NCBI RefSeq assembly: GCF_001984175.1
Contig: NZ_MTQP01000051.1
Location: forward strand, 62,001 to 126,000
Origin: Saccharothrix sp. ALI-22-I
Lineage (GTDB): Bacteria; Actinomycetota; Actinomycetes; Mycobacteriales; Pseudonocardiaceae
Direction of reading: 5' to 3'
Length of the DNA stretch: 64,000 bases
Positions 52,204 to 60,977 of this stretch are shown piece by piece. Every line of letters starts with the position of its first letter. Position 1 is the stretch's first letter. Made by a program: the position numbers and the translations under genes. The notes under the pieces were generated by a model. The model searched no databases and was not told the DNA's origin. It saw nothing but the letters and a program-made list of their open reading frames with translations.

Positions 52204-53352
52204 CTAGACCGCCTCCAGCGCTCGCCGCTGGAACACCGCCAGCGCCACGCCCAGCACGACCACCGCCATGCCCGTCAGCACCGCCACCTCGACCAGCACC
52301 GAACCCAGCCCCGCCGACGGTCGGGACAGCGCCAGCAGCGCGTCCATCGCCCACGAGTGCGGGAACAGGTAGCCGATCGTGTTCAGCGGTTCGCCGGCCA
52401 CTTCGCGTGGCCACAGGCAGCCGCCCAGCATGCCCAGCACGATGCCCACCGGCGGACCGATGGCGGGCGCCTGCTGGGGTGAGCGGACCAGGGCGCCGAC
52501 CAGCATCGCGGCGCCCGTGGCGATCAGGCAGAACAACCCCACGACCACCGCCACGCCCAGCGGGTCGCCCCACCTCACGTCGAACAGGAACCGGCTCACC
52601 ACGATGATCAGCAAGGACTGCGCGAGCGCCACCGCGAACCGGCTCAACGCCTCGCCCAGCAGCACCCGGCTCCGCCGCACCGGGGCGGCCAGCGAGCGGC
52701 GGACCATGCCGATGCGGCGGCTCTCCACCAGCGCGGCGGCGACGGCCATCGAGTTGACGAAGGTGAACAGCAGCAGGTTCGCGGGCGCGGTGTAGGCGAA
52801 GCCGGTCGGCTCGGCGGACTCCCCGCGACCCGACGAGGTGGTGGTGACCGCCACCGCCTCCTCTTGCGCCTTGCGGACGTACGTGTCGGCCTGCTCCGGT
52901 GACGCGCCCGCCGCCCACGCGGCGCGGGTCGCCTCCAGCACCGCCGACACCTTGCCGACCGCCACGTCGATCTCGCTGCGCGCGGCCATGCCGCTGCCGC
53001 TGGTCTGGTTCATGACCAGGTCGAGGCTGGTGTCCCCCGGTGTCACGACCAGTCCCGCCGCCAGCTCGCCCTGGCGGACACCGTCGCGGACCTCCTCCTC
53101 GGACTCAACGCGCCGGACGTCCAGTGCCTCGGCGGACTCCAGCTCGGCGAGCACGGCGGCGGACACCGGGTCCGAGGTGTCGGCCACCACGGCCACCGGC
53201 AGCTTCGCGTCCGCCGAGCCGCCGCCCAGGGCCATGCCGACGAACACGATCGTCACGAACGGCATGACGACGATGAAGAACATGCCGACCTTGTCGCGCA
53301 GCTGGCGCTTCAGGTTGGCCAGCACCAGCGCGGTGACCGGGCGGGGCCTCAT
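52204..53352 (-). CDS. ABC-2 type transporter permease (second)
   Basis: 382 residues from ATG 53352, overlapping the previous stop as ATGA. N-terminal helix KVGMFFIVVMPFVTIVFVGM, a 150-residue extracytoplasmic domain, then five helices including LLLFTFVNSMAVAAALVESR, VALAQSLLIIVVSRFLF and AIGPPVGIVLGMLGGCLWPR. This is the YhgE/DrrB-like ABC-2 half-transporter. With the neighbouring permease and ATPase it forms a three-gene exporter, presumably for the product of the operon. It is the last gene of the long operon. Confidence 0.9.
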   Translation of the reverse strand: MRPRPVTALVLANLKRQLRDKVGMFFIVVMPFVTIVFVGMALGGGSADAKLPVAVVADTSDPVSAAVLAELESAEALDVRRVESEEEVRDGVRQGELAAGLVVTPGDTSLDLVMNQTSGSGMAARSEIDVAVGKVSAVLEATRAAWAAGASPEQADTYVRKAQEEAVAVTTTSSGRGESAEPTGFAYTAPANLLLFTFVNSMAVAAALVESRRIGMVRRSLAAPVRRSRVLLGEALSRFAVALAQSLLIIVVSRFLFDVRWGDPLGVAVVVGLFCLIATGAAMLVGALVRSPQQAPAIGPPVGIVLGMLGGCLWPREVAGEPLNTIGYLFPHSWAMDALLALSRPSAGLGSVLVEVAVLTGMAVVVLGVALAVFQRRALEAV

Positions 53353-54542
53353 GCGAACCTCCCCTTGCGGAAGCGCAGGAACGCCAGCGCGCCCGCGACG
53401 ACGCCGATGCCGGTGACCACGGCGACCGGCACGAGCACGGCGGACGGCCCGGCGCCGGTGCCCGCCAGCTCCGACAGACCCGCCGACATCCACCCGTTGG
53501 GGGTGACCAGGGATACGTCCCGGAGCCAGTCGGGCAGGTTGTAGACGGGCACGATGCTGCCGCCCAGGAACGCGAACACGAACGCCACGCCGAGCGTGTA
53601 GCCGTCGGCCTGCGCGTCGGTCCGCGCGCGGCTGGCCACCAGCATCACGATCGCGGTGGCCGCGAACGCGTGCGCCAGCACCAGCAGGAACACCCCGCGC
53701 GGGTCGCCCCAGCTCACGCCGAAGATCAGCACGGAGGACAGCCAGGTCGCGCACATGCTGACCAGCACCAGCCCGAACCCGACGGCGCTCTTGCCGACCA
53801 GGGCCGTCCACAGCGGCACCGGAGCGGCGCGCATCCGGTCGAGCGTGCCGTTCTGCCGCTCGGTGAGCAGGCTGCGGGCCGAGGTGCCGACCACGAAGAA
53901 CGCGAACATCACCGCCATGCCCGAGCCGTAGTGCACGGCCAGGTCCACCGGCCCGCCGGCGACCGGGTCGCCCGCCAGCGACAGCGTCGGCCCGGCCGCG
54001 CCGTTCTCCTCGACGAACAGCTGCACCCGGTCGGCCGGCACGCCCGCGTCCAGCGAGGCCCGCACGGCCAGGGTCCTGGCCTCGACCAGCGCCGAGATCC
54101 GGTCGACCATGCTGCGCGCCACGACACCCGCCAGCGGCGACTCGGGCGATTCGAGCACGGCCACCTGCCCGCCGCGGCCCGCGCGGACGCCGTCGCTGAA
54201 CCCGGCCGGGAACACCAGGGCCGCACCGGACTCACCGCTGTCGACCGCGGTGCGCGCCGCGCCTTCGTCCGGGTACTGCCGGAAGGTCAGCACGCCCTTC
54301 AGCTCGTCGGTGTTCAGCGCCTCGCGCTGCACGCTGGCGGGGAACTCGCCGCCGTCGAGGTCCACCACCCCGATGGTCGCCTTGAGCGGAGGGTCGCCGT
54401 CACCGCCCAGCGCCAGCCCGAACAGGGTGGCGAGCAGGATCGGCGCGACGAGCGCGATCAGTGGCGCGGTGCCGTCCCGCAGCCGCGACCGCAGCTCGTG
54501 GCCGCCCACGACCAGCAGGGCACGCACAGTGCTCTTCCCCAA
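53349..54542 (-). CDS. ABC-2 type transporter permease (first)
   Basis: 397 residues from TTG 54542 (GAGGAG 7 bases upstream); a GTG at 54527 is an alternative. N-terminal helix LIALVAPILLATLFGLALGG, a large external domain, and from residue 215 helices FAFFVVGTSARSLLTERQNG (with the ABC-2 Glu-Arg coupling loop), VSMCATWLSSVLIFGVSW and AFVFAFLGGSIVPVYNL. It pairs with the next gene, which it overlaps by four bases. Role as half of a drug/metabolite exporter is inferred from the operon. Confidence 0.9.
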   Translation of the reverse strand: MGKSTVRALLVVGGHELRSRLRDGTAPLIALVAPILLATLFGLALGGDGDPPLKATIGVVDLDGGEFPASVQREALNTDELKGVLTFRQYPDEGAARTAVDSGESGAALVFPAGFSDGVRAGRGGQVAVLESPESPLAGVVARSMVDRISALVEARTLAVRASLDAGVPADRVQLFVEENGAAGPTLSLAGDPVAGGPVDLAVHYGSGMAVMFAFFVVGTSARSLLTERQNGTLDRMRAAPVPLWTALVGKSAVGFGLVLVSMCATWLSSVLIFGVSWGDPRGVFLLVLAHAFAATAIVMLVASRARTDAQADGYTLGVAFVFAFLGGSIVPVYNLPDWLRDVSLVTPNGWMSAGLSELAGTGAGPSAVLVPVAVVTGIGVVAGALAFLRFRKGRFA

Positions 54543-54567
54543 CGTCTCGCTCCTCGCTCGGCCCGCG

Positions 54568-55506
54568 TCAGTCGCGCAGGGTGCTGCCGGTCAGGTGCAG
54601 GAACGCCGCCTCCAGGTCGGGCTCGACGACCTCGACACCGGTCACCGCCCCCGCCTCGGCCACGGCGGACAGCAGCCCGGGCAGCAGGTGCCGACCGCCG
54701 ACCACCAGCAGGCGCAGCGACGACGACCCGGTGACCGCGACCTCGGACACGCCCTCCACGGCCCGCAGCTTCTCCGCCGCCGCGTTGACGTCGCCGTCCA
54801 GCACCAGCTCCACGCGGTCCGTGCCGCCCAGTTCGGCGACCAACTCACGCTTGGTGCCGTCGGCGACCACGCGGCCCCGGTCCATGATCCCGACGCGCGT
54901 GCACACCCGCTCCACTTCCTCCATGTAGTGGGAGGTGTAGAGCAGGCTCATGCCCTCGGCGACCAGCGCCTCCACCCGGTCCAGGATGGCGACGCGGCTC
55001 TGCGGGTCGACGCCGACCGTGGGCTCGTCGAGGATGAGCAGCCTCGGCCGGTGCAGCAGGGCGACGGCGATGTTGGTGCGCCGCTTCATGCCGCCGGAGT
55101 AGGTGTCCACCTTGTCGTCGCCGCGGTCGGACAGGCCGACCATGTCCAGCACCTCGCTGATGCGCGCGGTCAGCGCGCGCCGCGGCAGGCCGTGCAGCCG
55201 GCCGAAGTAGCGCAGGTTCTCCCGGGCGGTCAGGTCGGGGTACAGCGCGATCTCCTGCGGCACGTACCCGACCAGCCGCTTGGCCGCCACGGGGTCCTCC
55301 GCGACGTCGATGCCACCGACGCGCACCGAGCCCGTGTCCGGGCGCAGCAACCCGACGAGCATGGAGATGGTCGTGGTCTTGCCGGCCCCGTTGGGACCGA
55401 GCAACCCGTACGCCTCCCCCTCGTCGATGTGGAAGCCGACCCGGTCCACCACGGTCTTGTCGCCGTAGCGCTTGACCAGGTCCTCGCACACCAGCGCAGG
55501 CGTCAT
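54568..55506 (-). CDS. ABC transporter ATP-binding protein (DrrA-like)
   Basis: 312 residues. Walker [22 protein letters not shown]-loop [20 protein letters not shown], signature [20 protein letters not shown] (SGGMKRR rather than LSGGQ), Walker [13 protein letters not shown], switch His in [12 protein letters not shown]. The C-terminal 80 residues form the DUF4162-type extension seen in daunorubicin-resistance ATPases. It powers the two permeases encoded right after it and lies 13 bases after the beta-helix gene in the same operon. Confidence 0.94.
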   Translation of the reverse strand: MTPALVCEDLVKRYGDKTVVDRVGFHIDEGEAYGLLGPNGAGKTTTISMLVGLLRPDTGSVRVGGIDVAEDPVAAKRLVGYVPQEIALYPDLTARENLRYFGRLHGLPRRALTARISEVLDMVGLSDRGDDKVDTYSGGMKRRTNIAVALLHRPRLLILDEPTVGVDPQSRVAILDRVEALVAEGMSLLYTSHYMEEVERVCTRVGIMDRGRVVADGTKRELVAELGGTDRVELVLDGDVNAAAEKLRAVEGVSEVAVTGSSSLRLLVVGGRHLLPGLLSAVAEAGAVTGVEVVEPDLEAAFLHLTGSTLRD

Positions 55507-55519
55507 GTCGTCCTCTCGG

Positions 55520-56548
55520 TCAAGGTCCGCACCCGTCGATCTCCTCCGGCTGGGAGGCGCCCACCACGTTGTTCCGGAAGCGCTGGTTGCCCGGGTCGGT
55601 GCCGATCTGCACGTCGAACGGGCTGTTGCCGGTGATGGTGTTCCACTCGAAGGAGTTGTCCACCGAGTCGGAGCCGCCCCAGTCCGCCGACGAGGCCAGC
55701 ACCAGCCCCGCGCCCATCACCGACGGGCCACCGGGTTCGTTGCCGTGCACCCGGTTGCCGACGACCGCGACCCGCTGGACGCCGATGGCGCCGATGCCGA
55801 CGCCGGAGATCGGCGGTCCCGCGAAACCGAGCACGCCGGGCTCGTCGCCGCCGGAGGCCAGGGTGTTGCCGGTGATGTCGTTGTCCGCGACGAGCACGTC
55901 GGCGACGCCGCCGGGCAGCTCGCCCTCGTAGGTCTGGTGCAGCAGCAGCACACCCGCCGCGTTGCCGTGGCTGCGGTTGCGCAGCACCCGCGCGCGGCTG
56001 GAGTTGTCGACGAACACGCCGAAGGCGTTGGCGGTGGCCTCGCTGTCGGCGATCAGCGCGTCGGCGGCCGGGCAGAACGCCAGCGTGATGCCGCCGTACT
56101 GGCTGCCCTCGGCGCGGCAGCGCAGCACCTCCACCTCGGCCGACTCGCGCACGTACAGGCCCCACACCACGTTGCCGACCGACTCGACGTCGACGAGTCG
56201 CAGGTCGGTGGCGGTGTGGGCGTAGACGCCCGCGCCGGAGAAGCCGCGCACGGTCAGGCCCTCGACGGTCACGCCGGACACGTCGTGCACGGTGATGCCG
56301 CTGACCACGTCGGCGGGCGCGTCGTGCAGCGGCGGCACGGAGGTGGGCGCGACAGGACCGGGCACGATCACCGTGCGACCCGCGCCCGCGCCGACGAGCG
56401 CCACGTCCGACCGGCCGATCACCAGGCTGCCCTCGTAGGTGCCCTCGGCCAAGCGCAGCACCGCGCCCGGTGCGCAGGTGTCCAGCGCCTCCTGGACCGA
56501 ATCCCCTGGTTGGACGCTGATTTCGGCCGCGGCCTCGATCACGGGCAT
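55520..56548 (-). CDS. Right-handed parallel beta-helix protein
   Basis: 342 residues from ATG 56548, overlapping the AcpS-like stop by 10 bases. It opens ISVQPGDSVQEALDTCAPGA, VLRLAEGTYEGSLVIGRSDV and then has a ladder of short strands: GVTVEGLTVRGFSGAGVYAH, LRLVDVESVGNVVWGLYVRE, EVEVLRCRAEGSQYGGITLA and VADVLVADNDITGNTL. These are PbH1 repeats of the pectate-lyase/NosD type. No signal peptide is visible, which is unusual for this fold. In polyketide clusters beta-helix proteins are rare; it may act as a cyclase, isomerase or epimerase on the growing product, but no active site is recognised. Confidence 0.82.
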   Translation of the reverse strand: MPVIEAAAEISVQPGDSVQEALDTCAPGAVLRLAEGTYEGSLVIGRSDVALVGAGAGRTVIVPGPVAPTSVPPLHDAPADVVSGITVHDVSGVTVEGLTVRGFSGAGVYAHTATDLRLVDVESVGNVVWGLYVRESAEVEVLRCRAEGSQYGGITLAFCPAADALIADSEATANAFGVFVDNSSRARVLRNRSHGNAAGVLLLHQTYEGELPGGVADVLVADNDITGNTLASGGDEPGVLGFAGPPISGVGIGAIGVQRVAVVGNRVHGNEPGGPSVMGAGLVLASSADWGGSDSVDNSFEWNTITGNSPFDVQIGTDPGNQRFRNNVVGASQPEEIDGCGP

Positions 56549-57054
56549 CGCAGCGCTCCTCTCGACGTGGTGGTCAGTATGGCAAGGGCGACGATCAAGT
56601 CACCGCGAAAGCCCCAGCGGGCCATGCCCACCACGGTCGCGCCGTCGTGGGGGCGGGCGGAAGGTTCGGTGAGCCGCGCCAGGGCGGCCGAACCGCTGGC
56701 GCCGCGCACGGTGTAGGCGCAGCGCTCGGTCATCGAGACCCGGGTGGCCGCTTCGACCTCGGGCACCGCGGCGGCCAGCAGCGGGTCGGCCCACTCCACA
56801 CCGGGCAGCAGGGCCTCGCCGCGCGTTTCGAAGTCGTGCCAGGAGAACCCGGGCGGGCGGCCGCCGACCGCCTTGACGAGGCACTCCTTCACCGCGACCG
56901 TGGCCGCGGTGGCGAGGCCGGGGTCGGCGTGCAGGTCGCGCTCCGCGGGCGAGGCGACGTGCCGGGTGTAGGCGGGCCCGCTGTAGGACATGGCGCGCGT
57001 GACCCGGGCGACGTCCACCACGTCCACCCCGAACAGCAGCAGCGGCGCGGTCAC
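56539..57054 (-). CDS. Holo-ACP synthase (AcpS-type phosphopantetheinyl transferase)
   Basis: 171 residues from GTG 57054, which overlaps the previous stop as GTGA. LFGVDVVDVARVTRAM gives the catalytic Asp and Arg; SPAERDLHADPGLATAATVA and VKECLVKAVGGRPPGFSWHD give the KExxxKA-like motif (here KECLVKA) with the Mg-binding Glu. It transfers 4'-phosphopantetheine from CoA to carrier-protein serines. The C-terminal 40 residues are an unusual extension for AcpS. Its target carrier protein is not in the window. Confidence 0.88.
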   Translation of the reverse strand: MTAPLLLFGVDVVDVARVTRAMSYSGPAYTRHVASPAERDLHADPGLATAATVAVKECLVKAVGGRPPGFSWHDFETRGEALLPGVEWADPLLAAAVPEVEAATRVSMTERCAYTVRGASGSAALARLTEPSARPHDGATVVGMARWGFRGDLIVALAILTTTSRGALRCP

Positions 57055-57824
57055 CCGGCGATCCGGTCCAGGAACCGCAGCAGCTCGGCGGTGTAGACCT
57101 CGCCGCGCTCGATCATCGGGATGTGCCCGCAGTCCTCGACGGTGACGAACTCGGTGTTCGCGTGCCCGGGCACCAGTTCCCGCCACGGCCCGATCGGCGT
57201 CATGCGGTCGTGGCGGCCCCAGAGGTAGAGCGACGGGCAACCGACCTCGTCCATCGCCGAGGCGACCCGGTAGGTCCTGGTGGCGCGGATGCTGCGGGCC
57301 ATCGCGACCATCGCCGAGCCCTGGCGCAGCAGCTGCGCGGTGGACTCCATCTGCTCCTCGGTGAACAGCGGCTCGCCGTGGAAGAGGGCGGCGAGCATGC
57401 GGTCGCGGAACTGCTCGCCCTGCAACCGCACGTCGCCGCGCCGGTCCATGTTCAGGCCCACGTCGGGGTCGGCGCTCAGGCCGGGCGCGCCGCTGACCGC
57501 GATGGCCCGCACCCGATCCGGGAAGCGGCCCGCGAGGTCGATGGCGACGAGGCCGCCCAGCGAGTTCGCGCAGACCACGACCTCTTCCGCGCCAGCCGCG
57601 TCCGCGGCCTCCATCAGGGCGTCGCCGAGGCGCTCGATGGAGCCCGCGATCTTCGCGTCCACCGCGCAGATGGGTTCCTCGGTGCGCAGCACGGGCCATC
57701 CGGCGTCGGCGAGCGCGGCGAACGGGTGGTCCCAGATCCAGCCGCCCGCGAACAGGGCGGACATGAAGGCCACCAGTGGTCGCCTGCCCGCTGCGGGCCG
57801 GTGTTCGGCGGTGAAGACCGTCAT
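57051..57824 (-). CDS. Alpha/beta hydrolase
   Basis: 257 residues. VAFMSALFAGGWIWDHPFAA gives the oxyanion region, nucleophile Ser in VVCANSLGGLVAIDLAGRFP (elbow N-S-L-G-G), acid Asp in LYLWGRHDRMTPIGPW, and His in VEDCGHIPMIERG. Single-domain fold with a cap between residues 130 and 190. In a carrier-protein-based cluster it may release or hydrolyse the product, or act as a cyclase. It begins 19 bases after the SnoaL/zinc-ribbon gene and is coupled to the AcpS-like gene. Confidence 0.87.
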   Translation of the reverse strand: MTVFTAEHRPAAGRRPLVAFMSALFAGGWIWDHPFAALADAGWPVLRTEEPICAVDAKIAGSIERLGDALMEAADAAGAEEVVVCANSLGGLVAIDLAGRFPDRVRAIAVSGAPGLSADPDVGLNMDRRGDVRLQGEQFRDRMLAALFHGEPLFTEEQMESTAQLLRQGSAMVAMARSIRATRTYRVASAMDEVGCPSLYLWGRHDRMTPIGPWRELVPGHANTEFVTVEDCGHIPMIERGEVYTAELLRFLDRIAG

Positions 57825-57843
57825 CGGGCAGCTCCTGGCATCA

Positions 57844-58692
57844 TCAGAACAGGGGGTCGGGGGTCGGGGTGGTCCCGCACGCGCAGGTCTTGCCCGCGCC
57901 CGCGTCCACCACCTCCTGGCAGTCCGGGCAGCGCAGGAAGAAGCTCTCCCGCTCCAACGTCCACACGCTGGTGTAGGCCCCGGTGCACAGGCCGCTGCGG
58001 AAGAACTTCCGCATGGCCCGCTGGTGCGGCCGGGCGTGCACGGCGCGGACCGACTCCGGGCGGTCGAAGGCGGTCAGCGTGTACTTGCGAGCGCCGATCT
58101 CGAACGTCCCCACGCCGAGGAAGCCCTGCGAGGCCCGCAGCGACTTGACCACCTCCGTGCTGAGCAGGTCCACCTCCGGGCCCTCGACGTCGTCGCGGAA
58201 GTCCAGGTAGGTGAACGTGAGCACGCGCGGGTAGTCGGGCCTGCCGGTGGCGGTGCGGGCGCTGACGCCGTACTCCTGCATGTCCTCGCGGGCGGGCAGG
58301 AAGCGGGACGTGTGGCCCAGCGACGCGGCCAAGGCGACCCGGTCGAAGTGGCGGCGCACGCGCACCGCGCCGTCCACGACGGTCAGCACGTCCGCGCCGA
58401 CGACCGCCGCCGCGCCACCCGTGCCGGGCATCCCGAGGTAGGGGGCGCGGTGCGTGGCGGCGAGGGTCCAGGTGAGCACGGCGGTGTCGCCGGCGTCGGC
58501 GGGCGGCGCGAAGTCCAGCGCCAGGTCCGGGAACCGGGTCAGCACGGCCTCGACGTGCGCGACGAGGTCCGCGCCGCCGACCGGCTCCGGGGTGTCCGGG
58601 TCCGCGAACTCCGCCACCGCGGCGGCGACGGCCGCCGCGTCGCGCTCCCGCCAGGCCGCGGCCCATCGCGCGGCGGTCTCGATCAGGTCCAT
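57844..58692 (-). CDS. SnoaL-like domain fused to a barrel domain and zinc ribbon
   Basis: 282 residues from ATG 58692. Residues 1-130 are an NTF2/SnoaL-like cone fold (TAARWAAAWRERDAAAVAAA, LTWTLAATHRAPYLGMPGTG). Residues 155-250 look like a ferredoxin-type alpha/beta barrel (RVLTFTYLDFRDDVEGPEVD, ASQGFLGVGTFEIGARKYTL). The end has Cys255-xx-Cys258 and Cys270-x-Cys272, a small zinc ribbon (RCPDCQEVV ... CACG). SnoaL relatives close polyketide rings or act as ester cyclases. The three-part build is unusual and I do not know a characterised match. It overlaps the PPTase-like gene by 10 bases. Confidence 0.75.
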   Translation of the reverse strand: MDLIETAARWAAAWRERDAAAVAAAVAEFADPDTPEPVGGADLVAHVEAVLTRFPDLALDFAPPADAGDTAVLTWTLAATHRAPYLGMPGTGGAAAVVGADVLTVVDGAVRVRRHFDRVALAASLGHTSRFLPAREDMQEYGVSARTATGRPDYPRVLTFTYLDFRDDVEGPEVDLLSTEVVKSLRASQGFLGVGTFEIGARKYTLTAFDRPESVRAVHARPHQRAMRKFFRSGLCTGAYTSVWTLERESFFLRCPDCQEVVDAGAGKTCACGTTPTPDPLF

Positions 58693-59126
58693 GCGGTCAC
58701 CGCTTCCAGGTCGTCGTCCTCGGGCAGCCGGGCCGAGGTCAGGGCCACCGCGAACGCGAGGTCGGAGGTGTGGCTGACCGAGACCCGGATGCGGGCGCCG
58801 GGCGCCTCCCGGCCGTCCAGCGCGCCGTCCAGGCGCACGCCCGGCGGGTGGCCGTGCAGGCAGGCCGCTGTGCGACCGCACAGGGGCGCGGGCAGGGGCA
58901 GGACCTCCACCGCGCCCAGGTGCTCCGGGGTGACGGGCTCGTCCAGCAGGCGCAGCACGGCGTACTTGGCCGCGAGCCGGCCCGCCCAGTGCTGGAGGGT
59001 GCGCCCGGCGCCGGACCGCAACCGTTCCGCGCGGGTGAACACGACCTCCAGCGGCATCGGATCGACCAGCTGCCACGGCGCGGTCAGCCCGCCGAAGGCG
59101 ACCGCGGCACTCCCCCACCCGGTCAT
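58683..59126 (-). CDS. AcpS-superfamily protein (second phosphopantetheinyl-transferase-like)
   Basis: 147 residues from ATG 59126, overlapping the acyltransferase stop as ATGA. The core is AcpS-like: EVVFTRAERLRSGAGRTLQH, WAGRLAAKYAVLRLLDEPVT and RIRVSVSHTSDLAFAVAL, where the last is the conserved V-S-x-S-H motif. The Glu of the usual KExxxK motif is replaced (AAKYAVLR) and the N-terminal DxxR Asp is not evident. It could be a divergent active enzyme, or an inactive partner of the other AcpS in this operon. Confidence 0.72.
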   Translation of the reverse strand: MTGWGSAAVAFGGLTAPWQLVDPMPLEVVFTRAERLRSGAGRTLQHWAGRLAAKYAVLRLLDEPVTPEHLGAVEVLPLPAPLCGRTAACLHGHPPGVRLDGALDGREAPGARIRVSVSHTSDLAFAVALTSARLPEDDDLEAVTAWT

Positions 59127-60037
59127 GCCGCGGGCTCCGGGCGGCGAAGCCGGCGCACGGCGGCCGGGTCGGCCGTGCTCACGCATCGCACGCCCACGCC
59201 GCGCAGCAGCCCGGCGAGCACCTTGCTGTCGCCGACCTCGACCAGGGTCTCGACGTCGGCGAGCACGCCCATCGTCTCGGTCCACCGCACCCGCGCGGTG
59301 AGCTGCGCGATCAGCGCGTCGACGATGGTCGACAGGTCCGTGGTGGGCTCGGCGGTCGCGTTCGGGACCACCGGGACGCGGGGCGGTCGCATCGGTGTCC
59401 CGCGCACCGCCTCGGCCCAGCCGTCCAGCGCACCCGCCATCAGCGGCGAGTGGAACGCGTTGCTCACCTTGAGCGCCACCACCTTGCGGGCGCCCGCCTC
59501 CCCTGCCAGCGCGGCGAGCCGGTCGACGGCGGCGGTCGCGCCGGAGACCACGGCGTGGTCCGACGCGTTCTCCAGGCCGACGACCAGCGGCTCGCCCGGT
59601 CGGGCGGCCTCGGCGGCCAGCTCCTCCACCCGTCGTAGGGTCAGGCCCAGCACGGCGGTCATGCCGCCGGTGGTGGGCAAGTCGGCCATCAACCGGGCAC
59701 GGGTGGCGACCAGGCGCAGCGCGGTGTCGACGTCCAGCACGCCCGCCGCGCACAGCGCGCTCACCTCGCCCACGCTGTGCCCGGCGACGACTTCCGGCTC
59801 CACGCCCCGCTCCCGCAGCACGGCGAGCGCGGCGAGGTTGCACGCGGTCACGGCGGGCTGCGCGTGCAGCGTGTCCACGAGCTTGTCCAGCGGCCCGCGG
59901 GCGCACAGCCCGGACACCGGCTCGGGCAGCAGCTCGTCGGCGCGGGCGACCACCGCCGCGCCCGCCGGGTCGCGGCGCAGCCAGCCGCCCATGCCGACCC
60001 GGACCGTGCCCTGACCGGGGAACACGAAGCCGATCAC
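59123..60037 (-). CDS. ACP S-acyltransferase (malonyl-CoA:ACP type)
   Basis: 304 residues. Start MIGFVFPGQGTVRVGMGGWL; nucleophile Ser in VVAGHSVGEVSALCAAGVLD (GHSxGE); Arg/His region VSNAFHSPLMAGALDGWAEA with the catalytic His; and VLVEVGDSKVLAGLLRG at the end. It loads an acyl unit from CoA onto a carrier protein. The substrate-specificity motif at the active His reads AFHS, which goes with malonyl more than methylmalonyl (YASH) units, though this is a weak predictor for discrete enzymes. It starts 58 bases after the stop of the hydrolase gene. Confidence 0.9.
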   Translation of the reverse strand: MIGFVFPGQGTVRVGMGGWLRRDPAGAAVVARADELLPEPVSGLCARGPLDKLVDTLHAQPAVTACNLAALAVLRERGVEPEVVAGHSVGEVSALCAAGVLDVDTALRLVATRARLMADLPTTGGMTAVLGLTLRRVEELAAEAARPGEPLVVGLENASDHAVVSGATAAVDRLAALAGEAGARKVVALKVSNAFHSPLMAGALDGWAEAVRGTPMRPPRVPVVPNATAEPTTDLSTIVDALIAQLTARVRWTETMGVLADVETLVEVGDSKVLAGLLRGVGVRCVSTADPAAVRRLRRPEPAA

Positions 60038-60095
60038 CTGCGAACCTCCGTCCGTACTCCTGCGCTGCCCCTGCCGACGGGTTGCCCGGGACCGG

Positions 60096-60977
60096 CTAGA
60101 GCCGGCGTCGCCGGGTGGGCACGACCGCGGCCTGCTCGGCGCCGAGGAAACCCAGCAGCAGCTTGGTGACGATCTCCGGCTGGTCCAGCGGGATCCAGTG
60201 GCTGGCGTCCTCGACGCGCTCGTAGCGCCACGGGCCCTTGACGAACTTCACCGAGCCCGTCATGCCCTCCTCCAGCAGGGCCTTGTCCCCGGTGGACCAG
60301 ATGCCGAGGGTGGGCGCGAGCACGGGTGGGAAGTTGCTCTCCACGCGCAGCTCGGCCTCGGGCGAGCGATTGGCGCGGTACCAGTTCAGCGCCGCGGTGA
60401 GCGCGCCCGGCTTGGCCAACTCGCGCGGGTAGCGCTGGTGGTCTCCCTCGCCGCCCATGATCTCCTTGAACAGCCGCCACCCGTTGCGCCGCAGCAACTG
60501 CTCACTCACACCGGGGAACTGGTAGAAGAGCATGTACCAGCTGGCCTTGCGCTGCTCGATCGACGGCGTGCCGAACACACCGGGGTGGCCGACCGACAGC
60601 ACGGCGAGGTGGTCGACGCGGCGCGGCATCAGGAACGCGTACATCCAGGCGATGGCGGCGCCCCAGTCGTGGCCGACGATGTGCGCCTTGGGGATGCCGA
60701 GGTGCTGCGTCAAGCCCACTACGTCGTTGACGATCGTGCGCATGTCGTACGCCTCGACCTCCTGCGGCTTGCCCGACTCGCCGAACCCGCGCAGGTCGGG
60801 CGCGATGACGCGGAAGCCCGCCTCCACCAGGGGGTCGATCTGGTGCCGCCACAGGTAGTGCGAGTCGGGGAAGCCGTGCAGCAGCACGACCGGGTCGCCC
60901 TCGCCCTTGTCGACGTAGGCGATGTCGACGCCGTTGACGTGCGCCGACCCGGTCAGCAGGGTGTCCTTCACGCTCAT
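60096..60977 (-). CDS. Alpha/beta hydrolase, epoxide-hydrolase/haloalkane-dehalogenase group
   Basis: 293 residues from ATG 60977. HGFPDSHYLWRHQIDPL is the oxyanion HGxP motif; the nucleophile is Asp in HIVGHDWGAAIAWMYAF rather than Ser, which is characteristic of epoxide hydrolases; VIAPDLRGFGESGKP and VEDASHWIPLDQPE (base His) complete the pattern. It may open an epoxide made by the FAD monooxygenase encoded just before it, with which it overlaps as ATGA. That pairing is inference. Confidence 0.9.
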   Translation of the reverse strand: MSVKDTLLTGSAHVNGVDIAYVDKGEGDPVVLLHGFPDSHYLWRHQIDPLVEAGFRVIAPDLRGFGESGKPQEVEAYDMRTIVNDVVGLTQHLGIPKAHIVGHDWGAAIAWMYAFLMPRRVDHLAVLSVGHPGVFGTPSIEQRKASWYMLFYQFPGVSEQLLRRNGWRLFKEIMGGEGDHQRYPRELAKPGALTAALNWYRANRSPEAELRVESNFPPVLAPTLGIWSTGDKALLEEGMTGSVKFVKGPWRYERVEDASHWIPLDQPEIVTKLLLGFLGAEQAAVVPTRRRRL

